This document shows, piece after piece, positions 41,933-49,853 of a stretch of 52,046 nucleotides of DNA (the first letter of the stretch is position 1; each line of letters opens with the position of its first letter). The notes below the pieces were generated by a model. The model did not search any database and was not told the origin of the DNA. It was given only the letters and a program-made list of their open reading frames with translations. The position numbers and the translations under genes are program-made. Source of the stretch: Methanobacteriota archaeon (GTDB taxonomy: Archaea; Thermoplasmatota; Thermoplasmata; SG8-5; JACRNV01); contig JACRNV010000015.1 in assembly GCA_016214785.1 (NCBI GenBank), positions 46,088 through 98,133 on the forward strand. Direction: 5' to 3'.

Positions 41933-42775
41933 CTCAAGCCGTCATACTTAACGCAACAATGCATGAAAATAGCAGGCTGGCTATCTCAGGCAGACGATTT
42001 ATCAAATCATGCGCATTGCGAAGATCGCGCTATACGTTGAGCAGCACCGAGACCGAGGCGGGACGAAGCTCCGCGGAGATGCCCTCTTTGGTGAACGAGC
42101 AGCTTGTGACCGTGAACGCCGGCCTCCCGTTTTTGAGCTCGACGGACGAGAGCAGGGCGGCGACTATAAGGGAGTAGGGGCACTTGGTGTTGGGCCTGAC
42201 CTCGTCGTGGATGCCCGAGCATGCGAACATGCACCGCTTTATCTCTAGCTTGTAAGAATCGTTGGAAGCCTTGGAAATGGAGAAGCCGCTGAGGAGGGAT
42301 TGGTTGTTGAAGAAGCGGACGATCTTGGCCATGTTCTCCACGGCAGTGCAATTCCTGTCCACGATGACGATTCCTTCCCGGGCGAGCATCGGGGCCATCC
42401 TTTGGACGACATACGGAATGACGGCATCCGCTCCGAGGCCGAGCAGGTCCTGGACGGCGTCCTCATATCCAAAGAGCGTACTATGGAAGATTACGGCGAT
42501 ATGGTTGGGGGAGAGTTGCTGGGCCTGATTTACCGTTTTTCCGTCTTTCTGATTTTCCATTTTTCACCCAATGGCTCATTTACGTGGCCGATAATTAAAA
42601 CAAACGTCCAAGTTATCATATATGATAACCTAAGAAAGAAAGGAGACTGAGGCCGAGCAAGAGCAAGGCCTTACGGAACATTGATAACCTCCCGGCTCAA
42701 AATAATCAACATGCCACCGCCGGCTGTCGTGTTCTTAGGCACTTCAAGCTGTCATACTTTACGCAACAACGCAAG
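41933..42775 (+). repeat. Imperfect 33-bp direct repeat flanking an orphan gene
   Basis: The copies are 41933-41965 and 42743-42775, with 28 of 33 positions identical, sharing TCAAGC.GTCATACTT.ACGCAACAA. They bracket the gene at 42030-42560 and its upstream region. The 42561-42845 gap has no other gene. They may be ends of an inserted cassette or shared promoter/operator sequence. Confidence 0.5.
42030..42560 (-). CDS. Protein of unknown function, possibly a distant V4R-like domain
   Basis: 176 residues, alpha/beta, with a GADAVIPYVVQRMAPMLAREGIVIVDRN segment and a cysteine-containing second half (KRCMFACSGIHDEVRPNTKCPYSLIVAALLSS ... TVTSCSFTKEGISAEL). The C-x3-C, a later C-P-x-S-L-I and the closing S-x-FT-x2-G strand faintly recall V4R-type ligand-binding domains, and a clear V4R-like gene lies next door, but I cannot assign it. 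Coding is supported by GC-rich third positions and the absence of alternatives. Flanked by a 33-bp direct repeat. Confidence 0.55.
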   Translation of the reverse strand: MENQKDGKTVNQAQQLSPNHIAVIFHSTLFGYEDAVQDLLGLGADAVIPYVVQRMAPMLAREGIVIVDRNCTAVENMAKIVRFFNNQSLLSGFSISKASNDSYKLEIKRCMFACSGIHDEVRPNTKCPYSLIVAALLSSVELKNGRPAFTVTSCSFTKEGISAELRPASVSVLLNV

Positions 42776-42845
42776 GCTTCGATAACATTTTCACATCGTC
42801 GCAACCTTTTTCTACAAAGCGCATCATGCGCCACCAGGGATTCCC

Positions 42846-43367
42846 ATGGAACGGCGCGTCAGGGGGAGCGTGCTTAACGCATACCTCAAGTACATCCGGG
42901 TGAAGTGGGGCGAGGGGGGCGTCAAGGCGTGCCTCAAGGACCTCGGCCTGACCCATGATTTCAAGGACGGCGAGTACTACCACGACGAGATGCGCGAGAA
43001 CGTCCTGCGCTGGCTCAGTCGCACGAAGGGGCGGGAGTACAGCCAGGACGCCGGCAAGTACGTCGTCAAGAACTTGGGCATACTTGCTTGGATGGTCCGC
43101 TTCGTCAACGTCCAGACTCTCGTGGAGAAGTTCCCGCAGAACTACAGCGAGGTCTATACCTTCGGTAAAGTGACCGTCGACCTCTCGAAGGACAAGGTGA
43201 TAGCCTTCAGGCTCTACGACGTGAACCGCATAGAGGAGTCGTGCCTCTCGTGGCTCGGCGTCTGCAAGGGCGCGCTCGAGATGACCAACACGAAGGGCGA
43301 CGTCCGGGAGACCAAGTGCCTCGTCAAGGGGGACCAGTACTGCGAGTTCACAGTGGACTACGAGTGA
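42846..43367 (+). CDS. V4R/TIGR02265-like sensor-domain protein
   Basis: 173 residues. All-helical N-terminal part (VRGSVLNAYLKYIRVKWGEGGVKACLKDLGL), central segment, and a C-terminal ligand-binding signature CLSWLGVCKGALEMTNTKGDVRETKCLVKGDQYCEFTVDY (C-x-W-x4-C ... K-C-x3-GD-x2-C-x-F). This resembles V4R and heme-NO-binding-like domains that bind hydrophobic ligands or metals. No output domain is attached. A paralogue of exactly equal length, interrupted by a stop codon, lies at 47384-47905; the two share the opening (GSV..(A/G)YL.(Y/F)I) and the cysteine-rich end. Confidence 0.75.
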   Translation: MERRVRGSVLNAYLKYIRVKWGEGGVKACLKDLGLTHDFKDGEYYHDEMRENVLRWLSRTKGREYSQDAGKYVVKNLGILAWMVRFVNVQTLVEKFPQNYSEVYTFGKVTVDLSKDKVIAFRLYDVNRIEESCLSWLGVCKGALEMTNTKGDVRETKCLVKGDQYCEFTVDYE

Positions 43368-43571
43368 TCATTTCACGGAGCCGGCGAAGTGCTCGCACAC
43401 CGTCGGGCCGGCGCACTTGAACTTTCCCGTTTTCTTGCAGTAGCTTGGCGATACGAGGTGCGCGCAGTCGTTCGCGCCGCCTGTCAGGTACGCGCACCTG
43501 TCCCCGATGCAGGCGAAACCCTGGTACATGCCCGTGCAGGCGTTCCCCTTGCCTAGGAACCGGCAGCTCAC
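43368..43571 (-). CDS. Cysteine-rich small protein B
   Basis: 67 residues with eight cysteines (3, 12, 21, 26, 36, 45, 53, 59) and a spacing of about 6-10 residues: SCRFLGKGNACTGMY, FACIGDRCAYLTGGANDCAHL, YCKKTGKFKCAGPTVCEHF. It starts at a GTG overlapping the TGA of cysteine-rich protein A (GTGA), so the two are made together. No signal peptide. The pattern suggests binding of zinc or Fe-S clusters. No family recognised. Confidence 0.65.
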   Translation of the reverse strand: MSCRFLGKGNACTGMYQGFACIGDRCAYLTGGANDCAHLVSPSYCKKTGKFKCAGPTVCEHFAGSVK

Positions 43572-43879
43572 CGCCCTCTCCCCGACTTGAACTTCGCAAG
43601 GCTGTCCATGTAATCGTCGATGTCGATGCCGCAGCCCCCGCACTCTCCCTCGGCGGCGCAGTAGAACATCCTGTGCTTGGGGCAGAAGAGGCCGCACCAT
43701 TTCATGCACTTGTCCGTGAGAGTGCCCTCGCCGACCGTGCTTACGATCTTCGTCCCGCCCGTCCGCTCGGCGCGCAGTTCCGGGTTCCTGATGGAGCAGT
43801 TCCCTTCCCCGACGCAGAGTTGCCCGGCGATCGTGCCGCTCGCGCATCGCCCGTCCCCGTAGCGATAGTTGCACGTCAT
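43568..43879 (-). CDS. Cysteine-rich small protein A
   Basis: 103 residues with ten cysteines: C3, C12, C22, C28 in the N-terminal part and a dense knuckle CMKWCGLFCPKHRMFYC...ECGGCG (59-83). The start is ATG 43879; the open frame upstream passes through a TATA-like GCGTATATACC (about 43912-43920), so the longer form is excluded. The first half (NYRYGDGRCASGTIAGQLCVGEGNC) has the same short-spaced cysteine style as the coupled protein B, hinting at an ancient duplication. Probably metal binding; function unknown. Confidence 0.65.
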   Translation of the reverse strand: MTCNYRYGDGRCASGTIAGQLCVGEGNCSIRNPELRAERTGGTKIVSTVGEGTLTDKCMKWCGLFCPKHRMFYCAAEGECGGCGIDIDDYMDSLAKFKSGRGR

Positions 43880-43985
43880 GTGTGTGCATCCCCTGACAAT
43901 TCCTGACAGGAGGTATATACGCGAGCGGATAGAAAAGGGTTGCGCCTTGCCAACTTCCATATAGTATGGCCACCATGCAACCACG

Positions 43986-44420
43986 ATGCCAGTAAGGAGG
44001 GAGCGCTCCGCGGGCGCTGTCATTTTCATAGGATCGGGCGGCGAGAGGCGCTACCTGCTGCTGCACTACCTCGAGGGACACTGGGACCTCGTGAAGGGGC
44101 ACATCGAGGGCGCGGAGACCGAGCGCCAGGCAGCCGCGCGCGAGGCGAGGGAGGAGGCGGGGCTCGCGGACCTTGTTTTCGTCGAGGGCTTCAGGGAGCG
44201 CATAGGATACTCGTTCCGCAGGCCGGGCGGCGCTGTCCACAAGGATGTCGTCTTCTTCGCCGCGCAGACAAAACAGGAGAAGATAACGCTCTCGCGCGAG
44301 CACAAGGGCTTTGCTTGGCTCCCCTACAAGGACGCGCTCGCGCGCCTGACGTACGATAACGCACGGAACGTACTAGGAAAGGCGCATGAGCGCCTTTCGG
44401 GCGGAAATCCCGGACGCTGA
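43986..44420 (+). CDS. NUDIX hydrolase, Ap4A-hydrolase type
   Basis: 144 residues. The Nudix box GHIEGAETERQAAAREAREEAGL fits G-x5-E-x7-R-E-U-x-E-E-x-G-U exactly. The opening RSAGAVIFIGSGGERRYLLLHYLEGHWDLVKGH and the later KDVVFFAAQT are typical of asymmetric diadenosine tetraphosphatases (NUDT2-like) that clear Ap4A. Its 3' end overlaps the radical SAM gene by about 35 nt. Divergent from the cysteine-rich pair. Confidence 0.88.
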   Translation: MPVRRERSAGAVIFIGSGGERRYLLLHYLEGHWDLVKGHIEGAETERQAAAREAREEAGLADLVFVEGFRERIGYSFRRPGGAVHKDVVFFAAQTKQEKITLSREHKGFAWLPYKDALARLTYDNARNVLGKAHERLSGGNPGR

Positions 44421-45543
44421 TGGGAAAACGATTATCAAATGCGGGGCCATTGGGGGGCGCATGGCCGCGCGGGAGATGCCCAAGGGTTCGATTGCCAAGG
44501 GCGCACTGCCGGAGGGCTGCAGGCTCTGTGCGAGGGGCTCCAAGATGGTCCTGCTCGTCACGGGCCTCTGCGGCGCGGGGTGCTTCTACTGCCCTCTCTC
44601 GGACAAGAAGCGCGGCAAGGACGTCGTCTATGCCAACGAGCTGAGGGCCAAAGGATGGAAGGACATCCGGAGGGAGGCGGATCTCATAGGCGCCGAGGGC
44701 GCGGGCATCACGGGCGGCGACCCTCTCCGTGTGACGCGGCGCACGGGCGCGTACGCGCGCTCGCTGAAGAAAGCGTTCGGAAAGGATTTCCACATTCACC
44801 TGTACACCGCTTCGACGGACATCCAAAAAATACGCGCCGTCGTCAAGGCCGGCGTCGACGAGATGAGGTTCCACCCGCCGCAGGCAACGTGGAAGCGCAT
44901 CGGCAAGACGGCTTACCCGCGCGCAATCGCGGCAGCGGCCCGCGCTGGCGCAAACGTCGGCGCCGAAATCCCCGCATTGCCCGACATGCGCGCCGAGATC
45001 GAGGCGCTCCTCGGCGCGCTCGCCGAGACCGATGTTGCATTTGTCAATCTCAACGAGCTCGAGTTCTCCGAGACGAACTGGCGGAGGCTGAAGGCGCGCG
45101 GGTATTCTGTCAAAGACGACATTTCCAGCGGCGTGAAGGGCTCGGAGGGGATGGCGCGCACCCTCGTGAAGGCATGGAAGGGGCCGTACGCGCTGCACTA
45201 CTGCTCTGCCTCGTACAAGGACGCCGTCCAGCTCAGGAACCGCCTCTTGCGGAGGGCGGAGAGGGTCGCTCTGCCCGGCGACGTGAGGACGGACGAAGGA
45301 ACCCTGGTCAAGGGGGTTGTGGAAACGTCCCATCCTACTGAGTTGCGCCGGAAATTCATGAGAATTTATAGAATTCCAGGGAATCTCATCCGAGTCGACC
45401 AAGGATTTAAGCGGCTGGAAATCGCCCCATGGATCCTGGAGGAGATTGCAGGGCGGCTAAACGAGCCGTCGTTTATCGTCGAGGAATACCCGACGGCCGA
45501 CAGGCTCGAGGTCGAGCGCACGCCGCTGAAGGGGAGGCGGTGA
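44386..45543 (+). CDS. Radical SAM protein (COG2108-like)
   Basis: 385 residues. LLVTGLCGAGCFYCPLSDKKRGKDVVYANE contains the radical SAM C-x3-C-x2-C motif, preceded by another cysteine pair (EGCRLCARG) that may bind metal. GITGGDPL matches the GGEP-like SAM-contact motif. The protein resembles the archaeal COG2108 group related to pyruvate formate-lyase activating enzyme; the reaction is unknown. The start is ambiguous: ATG 44386 lies inside the NUDIX gene, ATG 44461 (MAAREMPKGSIAKG) would keep all recognised motifs. It ends 1 nt before the DUF998 gene. Confidence 0.83.
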   Translation: MSAFRAEIPDADGKTIIKCGAIGGRMAAREMPKGSIAKGALPEGCRLCARGSKMVLLVTGLCGAGCFYCPLSDKKRGKDVVYANELRAKGWKDIRREADLIGAEGAGITGGDPLRVTRRTGAYARSLKKAFGKDFHIHLYTASTDIQKIRAVVKAGVDEMRFHPPQATWKRIGKTAYPRAIAAAARAGANVGAEIPALPDMRAEIEALLGALAETDVAFVNLNELEFSETNWRRLKARGYSVKDDISSGVKGSEGMARTLVKAWKGPYALHYCSASYKDAVQLRNRLLRRAERVALPGDVRTDEGTLVKGVVETSHPTELRRKFMRIYRIPGNLIRVDQGFKRLEIAPWILEEIAGRLNEPSFIVEEYPTADRLEVERTPLKGRR

Positions 45544-45544
45544 G

Positions 45545-46150
45545 ATGGACCCCAGAGATATCCTGACGAAATCTGCACCGTACATAGGGATAGCCGGTGC
45601 CATCTTATTCGCATTAATGTGGCCAGCGGCTGTTGCAGTAACCGGCGACTGGGTCCTGGGAAGGGACACGCTGAGCGAGCTCGGCGGCAAGCCCAACGCC
45701 GCCGCGCCGATCTTCAGCGCGGCTTGTATAATTGCCGGAATCTGTGCCCTTTTATTCTCATCGGCGCTCTACGGCATCCCGCGGGCCCGGGCAGGCGCTG
45801 CCCTCTTCACCCTCGCCTCGATGGGCCTGGTCATGGTGGGCGTCTTCCCGATTTATGCGGGGACCGCGCACACGGTCGCGACGATATGGTTCTTCGGGCC
45901 GGTCGCGCTCTCGGTGATATTCCTGACGCCCGCGTTCCTGAGGACGAAGGAGCTGAGGCTCTCGGCCATCGTTGGCGTCGGAGGGCTGATTGTTTCGTTC
46001 GCGTCTCTTGCGCTGAGCACGTACCAGCTCGCCGAGGCCGTCGCCGTGGCATCGGTCATCGCGCTCGGCGTCTCGATGGGCGCGCAGCTCGCAATCATGC
46101 GCCGGAAAGCAATTCGAAGGGCGATGCCCGGTCGCCATTTCTCGCGCTAA
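45545..46150 (+). CDS. DUF998 family membrane protein
   Basis: 201 residues with six TM segments and the DUF998 hallmarks after TM1: VTGDWVLGRDTLSELGGKPNAAAPIFSAACIIAGI (the D-x-L-S-x-L/Y-G loop) and MGLVMVGVFPIYAGTAHTVATIWFF (the G-x-F-P...H motif with conserved His). The function of the family is not established. Starts 1 nt after the radical SAM stop, so co-transcribed with it. Confidence 0.87.
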   Translation: MDPRDILTKSAPYIGIAGAILFALMWPAAVAVTGDWVLGRDTLSELGGKPNAAAPIFSAACIIAGICALLFSSALYGIPRARAGAALFTLASMGLVMVGVFPIYAGTAHTVATIWFFGPVALSVIFLTPAFLRTKELRLSAIVGVGGLIVSFASLALSTYQLAEAVAVASVIALGVSMGAQLAIMRRKAIRRAMPGRHFSR

Positions 46151-46159
46151 CTATAAATC
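46150..46159 (+). promoter_or_regulatory. TATA box of the TPR protein gene
   Basis: ACTATAAATC overlaps the end of the DUF998 gene. It places transcription start near 46178, which excludes the ATG at 46160 and selects ATG 46184. Confidence 0.55.
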
Positions 46160-46183
46160 ATGGGTTGCCCATTGGTGGAACGC

Positions 46184-47329
46184 ATGGAAAAGGACGGCGA
46201 GAAGCCCGAACAAGTGCTTATGCGGGCGCAGGACGCGTACAAGCGGCGCGCTTTCGACGAGACGATAGCGACATGCAAAGAGCTCCTTGCGCTCGTCGAC
46301 AAGAAGCTGAAAGGCCTGGACGCCCAGAAGACGAGGGCCGCCGCGCTCATGCTGATGTCCGAGGCCGAGGACGTCAAGGGCTCGTGGGTCAATGCCATCC
46401 TCTATCTCGACGGCGTTGTGCAAATCTCGGTTTCGATACGCGATTTCAAGATGGAGGTGGAAGCGCTCCTGCGCGCGGGGAACGCGCTGACCAAGAAGGG
46501 GAAGTGGGACGACGCGCTGAAGAAGTTCGACCGCGCCACCGAGGTCTGCACCAGGCACGGCAACAAGCGCATGCTCGGGCGCTCGCTCGTGGGCAAGGGC
46601 AAGGCCCTCTGGAGGCTCGGCAAGGCCATGGAGGCGCTCCAGCACGCGAAGAAGGCGCAGGAGATGGGAGCGGCCGTCAAGGACGAGGAGACTATCGCCG
46701 GCGCCCTCACAATCGTCTCGAACGTCAAGTTCGACCAGGGCGAGTACAAGGCCTCCATCGAGGCGGACAAGGAGGCGCTCAAGTCCTTCGAGGCCATGAA
46801 CAACCCGTTCGAGATCGCCCGCGTGCTGAACAACATCGGCGAGACATACAAGATGATGGGCGAGTGGCCCAGCGCCATAGACTACTTCCGCAGGAGCAAC
46901 GACGTCGCGCGCGAGTCGGGGAACCTGCGCACGATGGGCTACGCGCTCGCGAACCTGGCCGAGTGCAAGGTCAGGAACGGCGACCCCGAGGGGGCCGTGG
47001 AGAGCGCGAAGGCCGCGGAGACGGCGATAGCCGGCACGGAGGACAATTACGCGGCGTCGAACGTCAACATGATATACGGGATGATATACGCCGCGCAGGG
47101 GCGGAGGGACGAGGCCGAGGTCAGGTTCAAGACGGCCGTCGACGAGATGCGCGAGATGAAGATCCCCTACGACACCGGCATAAACCAGCTCGAGTACGCG
47201 CGGGCGCTGGCGAAGTTCAAGAAGCGCGACGAGGCCCGCGCGATGCTGAGGGAGGCCATCGCGTCGTTCGAGGAGGCCGGGGCCAAGGGGATGAAGGAGA
47301 AGGCGCAGAAGGAACTGGCCGCGTTATAA
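46184..47329 (+). CDS. Tetratricopeptide-repeat protein
   Basis: 381 residues, entirely helical, with eight or so TPR-like units about 34-40 residues apart, e.g. EALLRAGNALTKKGKWDDALKKFDRATEV, LGRSLVGKGKALWRLGKAMEALQHAKKAQEM, ARVLNNIGETYKMMGEWPSAIDYFRRSNDVA and YALANLAECKVRNGDPEGAVESAKAAE. The longer repeat spacing is of the TPR_12/kinesin-light-chain sort. Such proteins are scaffolds; there is no catalytic domain or TM segment. The start is chosen from the TATA position. Converges with the broken V4R-like gene. The partner is unknown. Confidence 0.85.
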   Translation: MEKDGEKPEQVLMRAQDAYKRRAFDETIATCKELLALVDKKLKGLDAQKTRAAALMLMSEAEDVKGSWVNAILYLDGVVQISVSIRDFKMEVEALLRAGNALTKKGKWDDALKKFDRATEVCTRHGNKRMLGRSLVGKGKALWRLGKAMEALQHAKKAQEMGAAVKDEETIAGALTIVSNVKFDQGEYKASIEADKEALKSFEAMNNPFEIARVLNNIGETYKMMGEWPSAIDYFRRSNDVARESGNLRTMGYALANLAECKVRNGDPEGAVESAKAAETAIAGTEDNYAASNVNMIYGMIYAAQGRRDEAEVRFKTAVDEMREMKIPYDTGINQLEYARALAKFKKRDEARAMLREAIASFEEAGAKGMKEKAQKELAAL

Positions 47330-47383
47330 TCCCGCTTTTAGATTGCAGGCCGTAGGAAGCGATCTTCGGAATCTTCGCCCGGC

Positions 47384-47905
47384 TCACCATTCCATCAGGA
47401 ACTCGCAGTGGCTCGCGCCCTTCAGCTGGCACTGCGTCTCCCTCACCGTCCCGGGGGTCTTGGTGACTTCCAGCACGCCCTTGAAGCACCCTAGCCAGGC
47501 GGGGCAGGCGTGGTCGTCGACTGCCGTGTCCTTCATCTTTATGACCGCGCGCCTGTCGCCTATTTCGACGTCCAGGCTGCCGTAGCTGAACGCGTCCCGG
47601 AAACTCTCTGGCGCTTTCTTCAGGACCGTCCTGATGTCCATGAACCGCACGATGTAAGAGAGCGCCCCCAGGTCCTTCGTGGTGTGCGCGCCGCACTTCT
47701 CGACGCATTCCACGCCCTTGGTCACGGCAATCCACTTGAGTATGTCGCCGCTGAGCTCCTCGTAGTACCAGCGCCCCTCGACGACGTTCTTTGGGTCGAA
47801 GCCGCACTTCCTGCCGCACTCATCGACGCCGTCCGTGCCCCAGTACTTCTTGATGAACTAGAGGTATCCCAGAATCACGGAGCCGTTGACCTTTCTAGAG
47901 TCCAT
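47384..47905 (-). pseudogene. V4R-like protein gene interrupted by an in-frame amber codon
   Basis: From ATG 47905 to TGA 47384 is exactly 174 codons, the same as the paralogue at 42846-43367. The only interruption is TAG at 47860-47858 (codon 16): MDSRKVNGSVILGYL-stop-FIKKYWG aligns with the paralogue's GSVLNAYLKYIRVKWG, where that codon is Lys. Everything downstream is intact, including CPAWLGCFKGVLEVTK and ETQCQLKGASHCEFLMEW. A TATA box (47921-47929) is at leaderless distance from the ATG. TAG ends several other genes here (for example at 7496, 8912, 14270 and 19503), so it is a real stop in this organism. A young nonsense mutation or read error is likeliest; initiation at a downstream codon would lose the N-terminal helix. 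Confidence 0.75.
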
Positions 47906-48076
47906 AGATCGAACCAGTGAGTATAAATGAAAAACATGTACATATAGATTTTCACATTCAGGCGATGCATTGCATTTATAGTCCTGTGAATGCGGGTATT
48001 GGGCCGTGACGAAGGAAATCGGCAGGGCCGAACCATACGTGCGCCGATAGCGATCGGGGCCGGCCGGATTATTCTC

Positions 48077-48580
48077 TCAACACGGCGAGGCGTTGGCTCT
48101 TGCCATCGGGAAGCTCGCTTGGCACCTGCGGCCGTCATCCAATAACCTGAGCAACTGGCCGCTGAGAAGCTCCTTATGGCTCTCCTTGAATCTTATCAGG
48201 CTCAGGATGACCTTCCTGACATCATGGATGCGGATATGCGGCAGGGAGCTGCGGTAGTGTTCGACCACCCTCTGCTCCAGCCGGATGGCATAATTCATTG
48301 CCCTGGCCGGCCCGGCTCCGGTCAGCGTTCCCTTCGCATCCCCTGTGAATGAATCGGAAGGGCCGAACCTGGGCTCGCCCACGGGCTCGTAACCGCACCG
48401 TTTCATCGCCTCCCTGAGGATGTAGAAATGGCTCTCCGCCTCCGCCGCCAGCCGCTTGAACAGCTCCCTGCTCCCGGCGTCGCCGGAAAGGCGCGCCATC
48501 GCCGAGAAGAACCTCAGGCCGGACTCCTCGAGGCCCAAGGCCTTGCTCAGGATCAGGTTGAGGTCCGCATTGCCGTCCAT
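48077..48580 (-). CDS. Ferritin-like (rubrerythrin-type) diiron protein
   Basis: 167 residues forming a four-helix bundle: LILSKALGLEESGLRFFSAMARLS (helix 1, Glu ligands), ELFKRLAAEAESHFYILREAM (E-x2-H), YAIRLEQRVVEHYRSSLPH (helix 3, E-x6-H-like) and ILSLIRFKESHKELLSGQLL (E-x2-H). The two E-x2-H motifs and extra glutamates match a ferritin-like diiron site. There is no C-terminal rubredoxin domain. Such proteins reduce peroxides or sequester iron. It stands alone in the genome segment. Confidence 0.8.
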   Translation of the reverse strand: MDGNADLNLILSKALGLEESGLRFFSAMARLSGDAGSRELFKRLAAEAESHFYILREAMKRCGYEPVGEPRFGPSDSFTGDAKGTLTGAGPARAMNYAIRLEQRVVEHYRSSLPHIRIHDVRKVILSLIRFKESHKELLSGQLLRLLDDGRRCQASFPMARANASPC

Positions 48581-48689
48581 GTCTGAACACCGGCCCTTGA
48601 AACGGAGAGGCGGGGTTTAACAGCATCGCGGTCGGAATCAGGAGTGATAATACCCATTGAATATCGTTTTATAGCCATCCCACAATCCG

Positions 48690-49289
48690 ATGGCGATGGC
48701 CAATAGCGATTACGGGAACCCGATTTGGGAGCACATGGTCAGAAAGGAGAGATTTAAACATTATCTCCTCGGCCCGTTCGTGATCCTGCTTATTTTATCG
48801 CCTTTGTTATACTACTTCTTCTCACTGACAGAAGGGCTATACCTATATTTTCTAATTATTACCACTGCAGTGGGCTTTATTTTTCTTACAGCTAAGTTCA
48901 TTTTCCATATCTGGTACGGCCCGTCCATCTTCGAGAACGGTTTCCTGCCGATAAGCAGGGGATGGTCTCCATTCTATGGGAAATTCATCTTCTTCAAGGA
49001 TGTCAAGACGATTCAGGTCGGGTTCGACGAAGAGCGCAGCGAGGACATCGAATTCGCGAAGAAGGTCACGACCGAGAAAGAGCGCAAGCACTTGAAGGAC
49101 GACAAGGAGCTCATAGAGTGGGTGTGGGATTCCATCTACATCGTGACGAAGGACGAGAAAACCCACTATCTCGTGCAAATTTCCGAAATCGACCTAGAGC
49201 GCTTGCTAAAGATTTTGAACATGAGGAATATAAAATATACGGTGAGTAAGGATTTCCTACCGATGACGGATGTTGAAGAACAAGGATAA
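48690..49289 (+). CDS. Membrane protein with two TM helices and a C-terminal soluble domain
   Basis: 199 residues: a polar N-terminus, two TM helices (about 25-46 and 50-72) and then a soluble domain with FENGFLPISRGWSPFYGKFIFFKDVKTIQVGF, a PH-like/bPH2 beta pattern, ending in a charged helix. The start may be ATG 48690 or ATG 48696; the TATA-like GTTTTATAGC (about 48666-48675) is 26 nt or so from either. The N-terminal half is AT-rich compared with neighbours. No named family; function unknown. Confidence 0.6.
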   Translation: MAMANSDYGNPIWEHMVRKERFKHYLLGPFVILLILSPLLYYFFSLTEGLYLYFLIITTAVGFIFLTAKFIFHIWYGPSIFENGFLPISRGWSPFYGKFIFFKDVKTIQVGFDEERSEDIEFAKKVTTEKERKHLKDDKELIEWVWDSIYIVTKDEKTHYLVQISEIDLERLLKILNMRNIKYTVSKDFLPMTDVEEQG

Positions 49290-49367
49290 TCATCCTACAC
49301 ATCTTTTGTATAATATTCACGGTCGTAACATTTTTTAGGCATGCGCCCATGGAGATTTGGCGTTCCA

Positions 49368-49799
49368 ATGGCGACTCCGATACAGATTGTGTTCGATTGC
49401 TCCGACCCTGATAAATTGGCTAGGTTCTGGGCGGCGGCGCTCCATTATAGAATCCAGGACCCGCCCGAGGGCTTCGCGTCGTGGGAGAAGTTCCTGGAGG
49501 CGCAGGGCGTCCCGAAGGAGGAGTGGAACTCGGCCAGCGCAATCGTCGACCCGGAGGGCAAGGGGCCGCGCATCTTCTTCCAGCGCATGGCCACGCCCAA
49601 GCCGGAGAAGAACAGGCTGCATATAGATGTCAACGCAAGCAAGAGGGGGACACCCCCTGAGGAGCAGAGGAAGCAGGTGGATGCCGAGGTAGAGCGCCTG
49701 GTAAAGCTCGGGTCGAAAAAGCTACACGCCATGGACGAGGACGGGGAGTACTGGGTCGTGATGCAGGACATAGAGGGGAACGAGTACTGCGTGCAATAA
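49368..49799 (+). CDS. VOC-family (glyoxalase/dioxygenase-like) protein
   Basis: About 143 residues from ATG 49368: TPIQIVFDCSDPDKLARFWAAALHY opens the first beta-alpha-beta unit, and NRLHIDVNASKRGTPPEEQRKQVDAEVERLVKLGSKKL with the final WVVMQDIEGNEYCVQ forms the second. This is the Glyoxalase_6-like group in which His and Glu line a possible metal site. The reaction cannot be named. The open frame begins at 49341, but a TATA-like CATTTTTTAGG at 49328-49338 favours the later ATG. Confidence 0.83.
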   Translation: MATPIQIVFDCSDPDKLARFWAAALHYRIQDPPEGFASWEKFLEAQGVPKEEWNSASAIVDPEGKGPRIFFQRMATPKPEKNRLHIDVNASKRGTPPEEQRKQVDAEVERLVKLGSKKLHAMDEDGEYWVVMQDIEGNEYCVQ

Positions 49800-49853
49800 C
49801 TGCAGGAGATGAAGGTATCCTAATTAAGGTTTTATTCCTCTCCAATACTTTTA

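Noticed and set aside
41485-41964. Open frames downstream of tRNA-Gly
   Set aside because: They read through the tRNA and the hairpin repeats, with no motif or ribosome site.
43368-44303. One 311-codon cysteine-rich protein instead of two overlapping genes
   Set aside because: The upstream part runs antisense through the NUDIX gene and beyond the promoter; the GTGA overlap and two cysteine-rich frames explain the region better.
44191-45402. 403-codon antisense frame over the NUDIX and radical SAM genes
   Set aside because: Composition is that of a complementary-strand shadow; the plus-strand genes carry exact Nudix and C-x3-C-x2-C motifs.
45619-47355. A 578-codon open frame overlapping the DUF998 and TPR genes in another frame
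   Set aside because: Arg/Ala/Gly-rich translation without motifs, typical of a GC-rich shadow frame; both real genes have clear families.
47858-47860. Pyrrolysine codon in the V4R-like gene
   Set aside because: TAG is the normal terminator of several genes in the window, and no pyl gene is visible; a nonsense mutation or read error is simpler.
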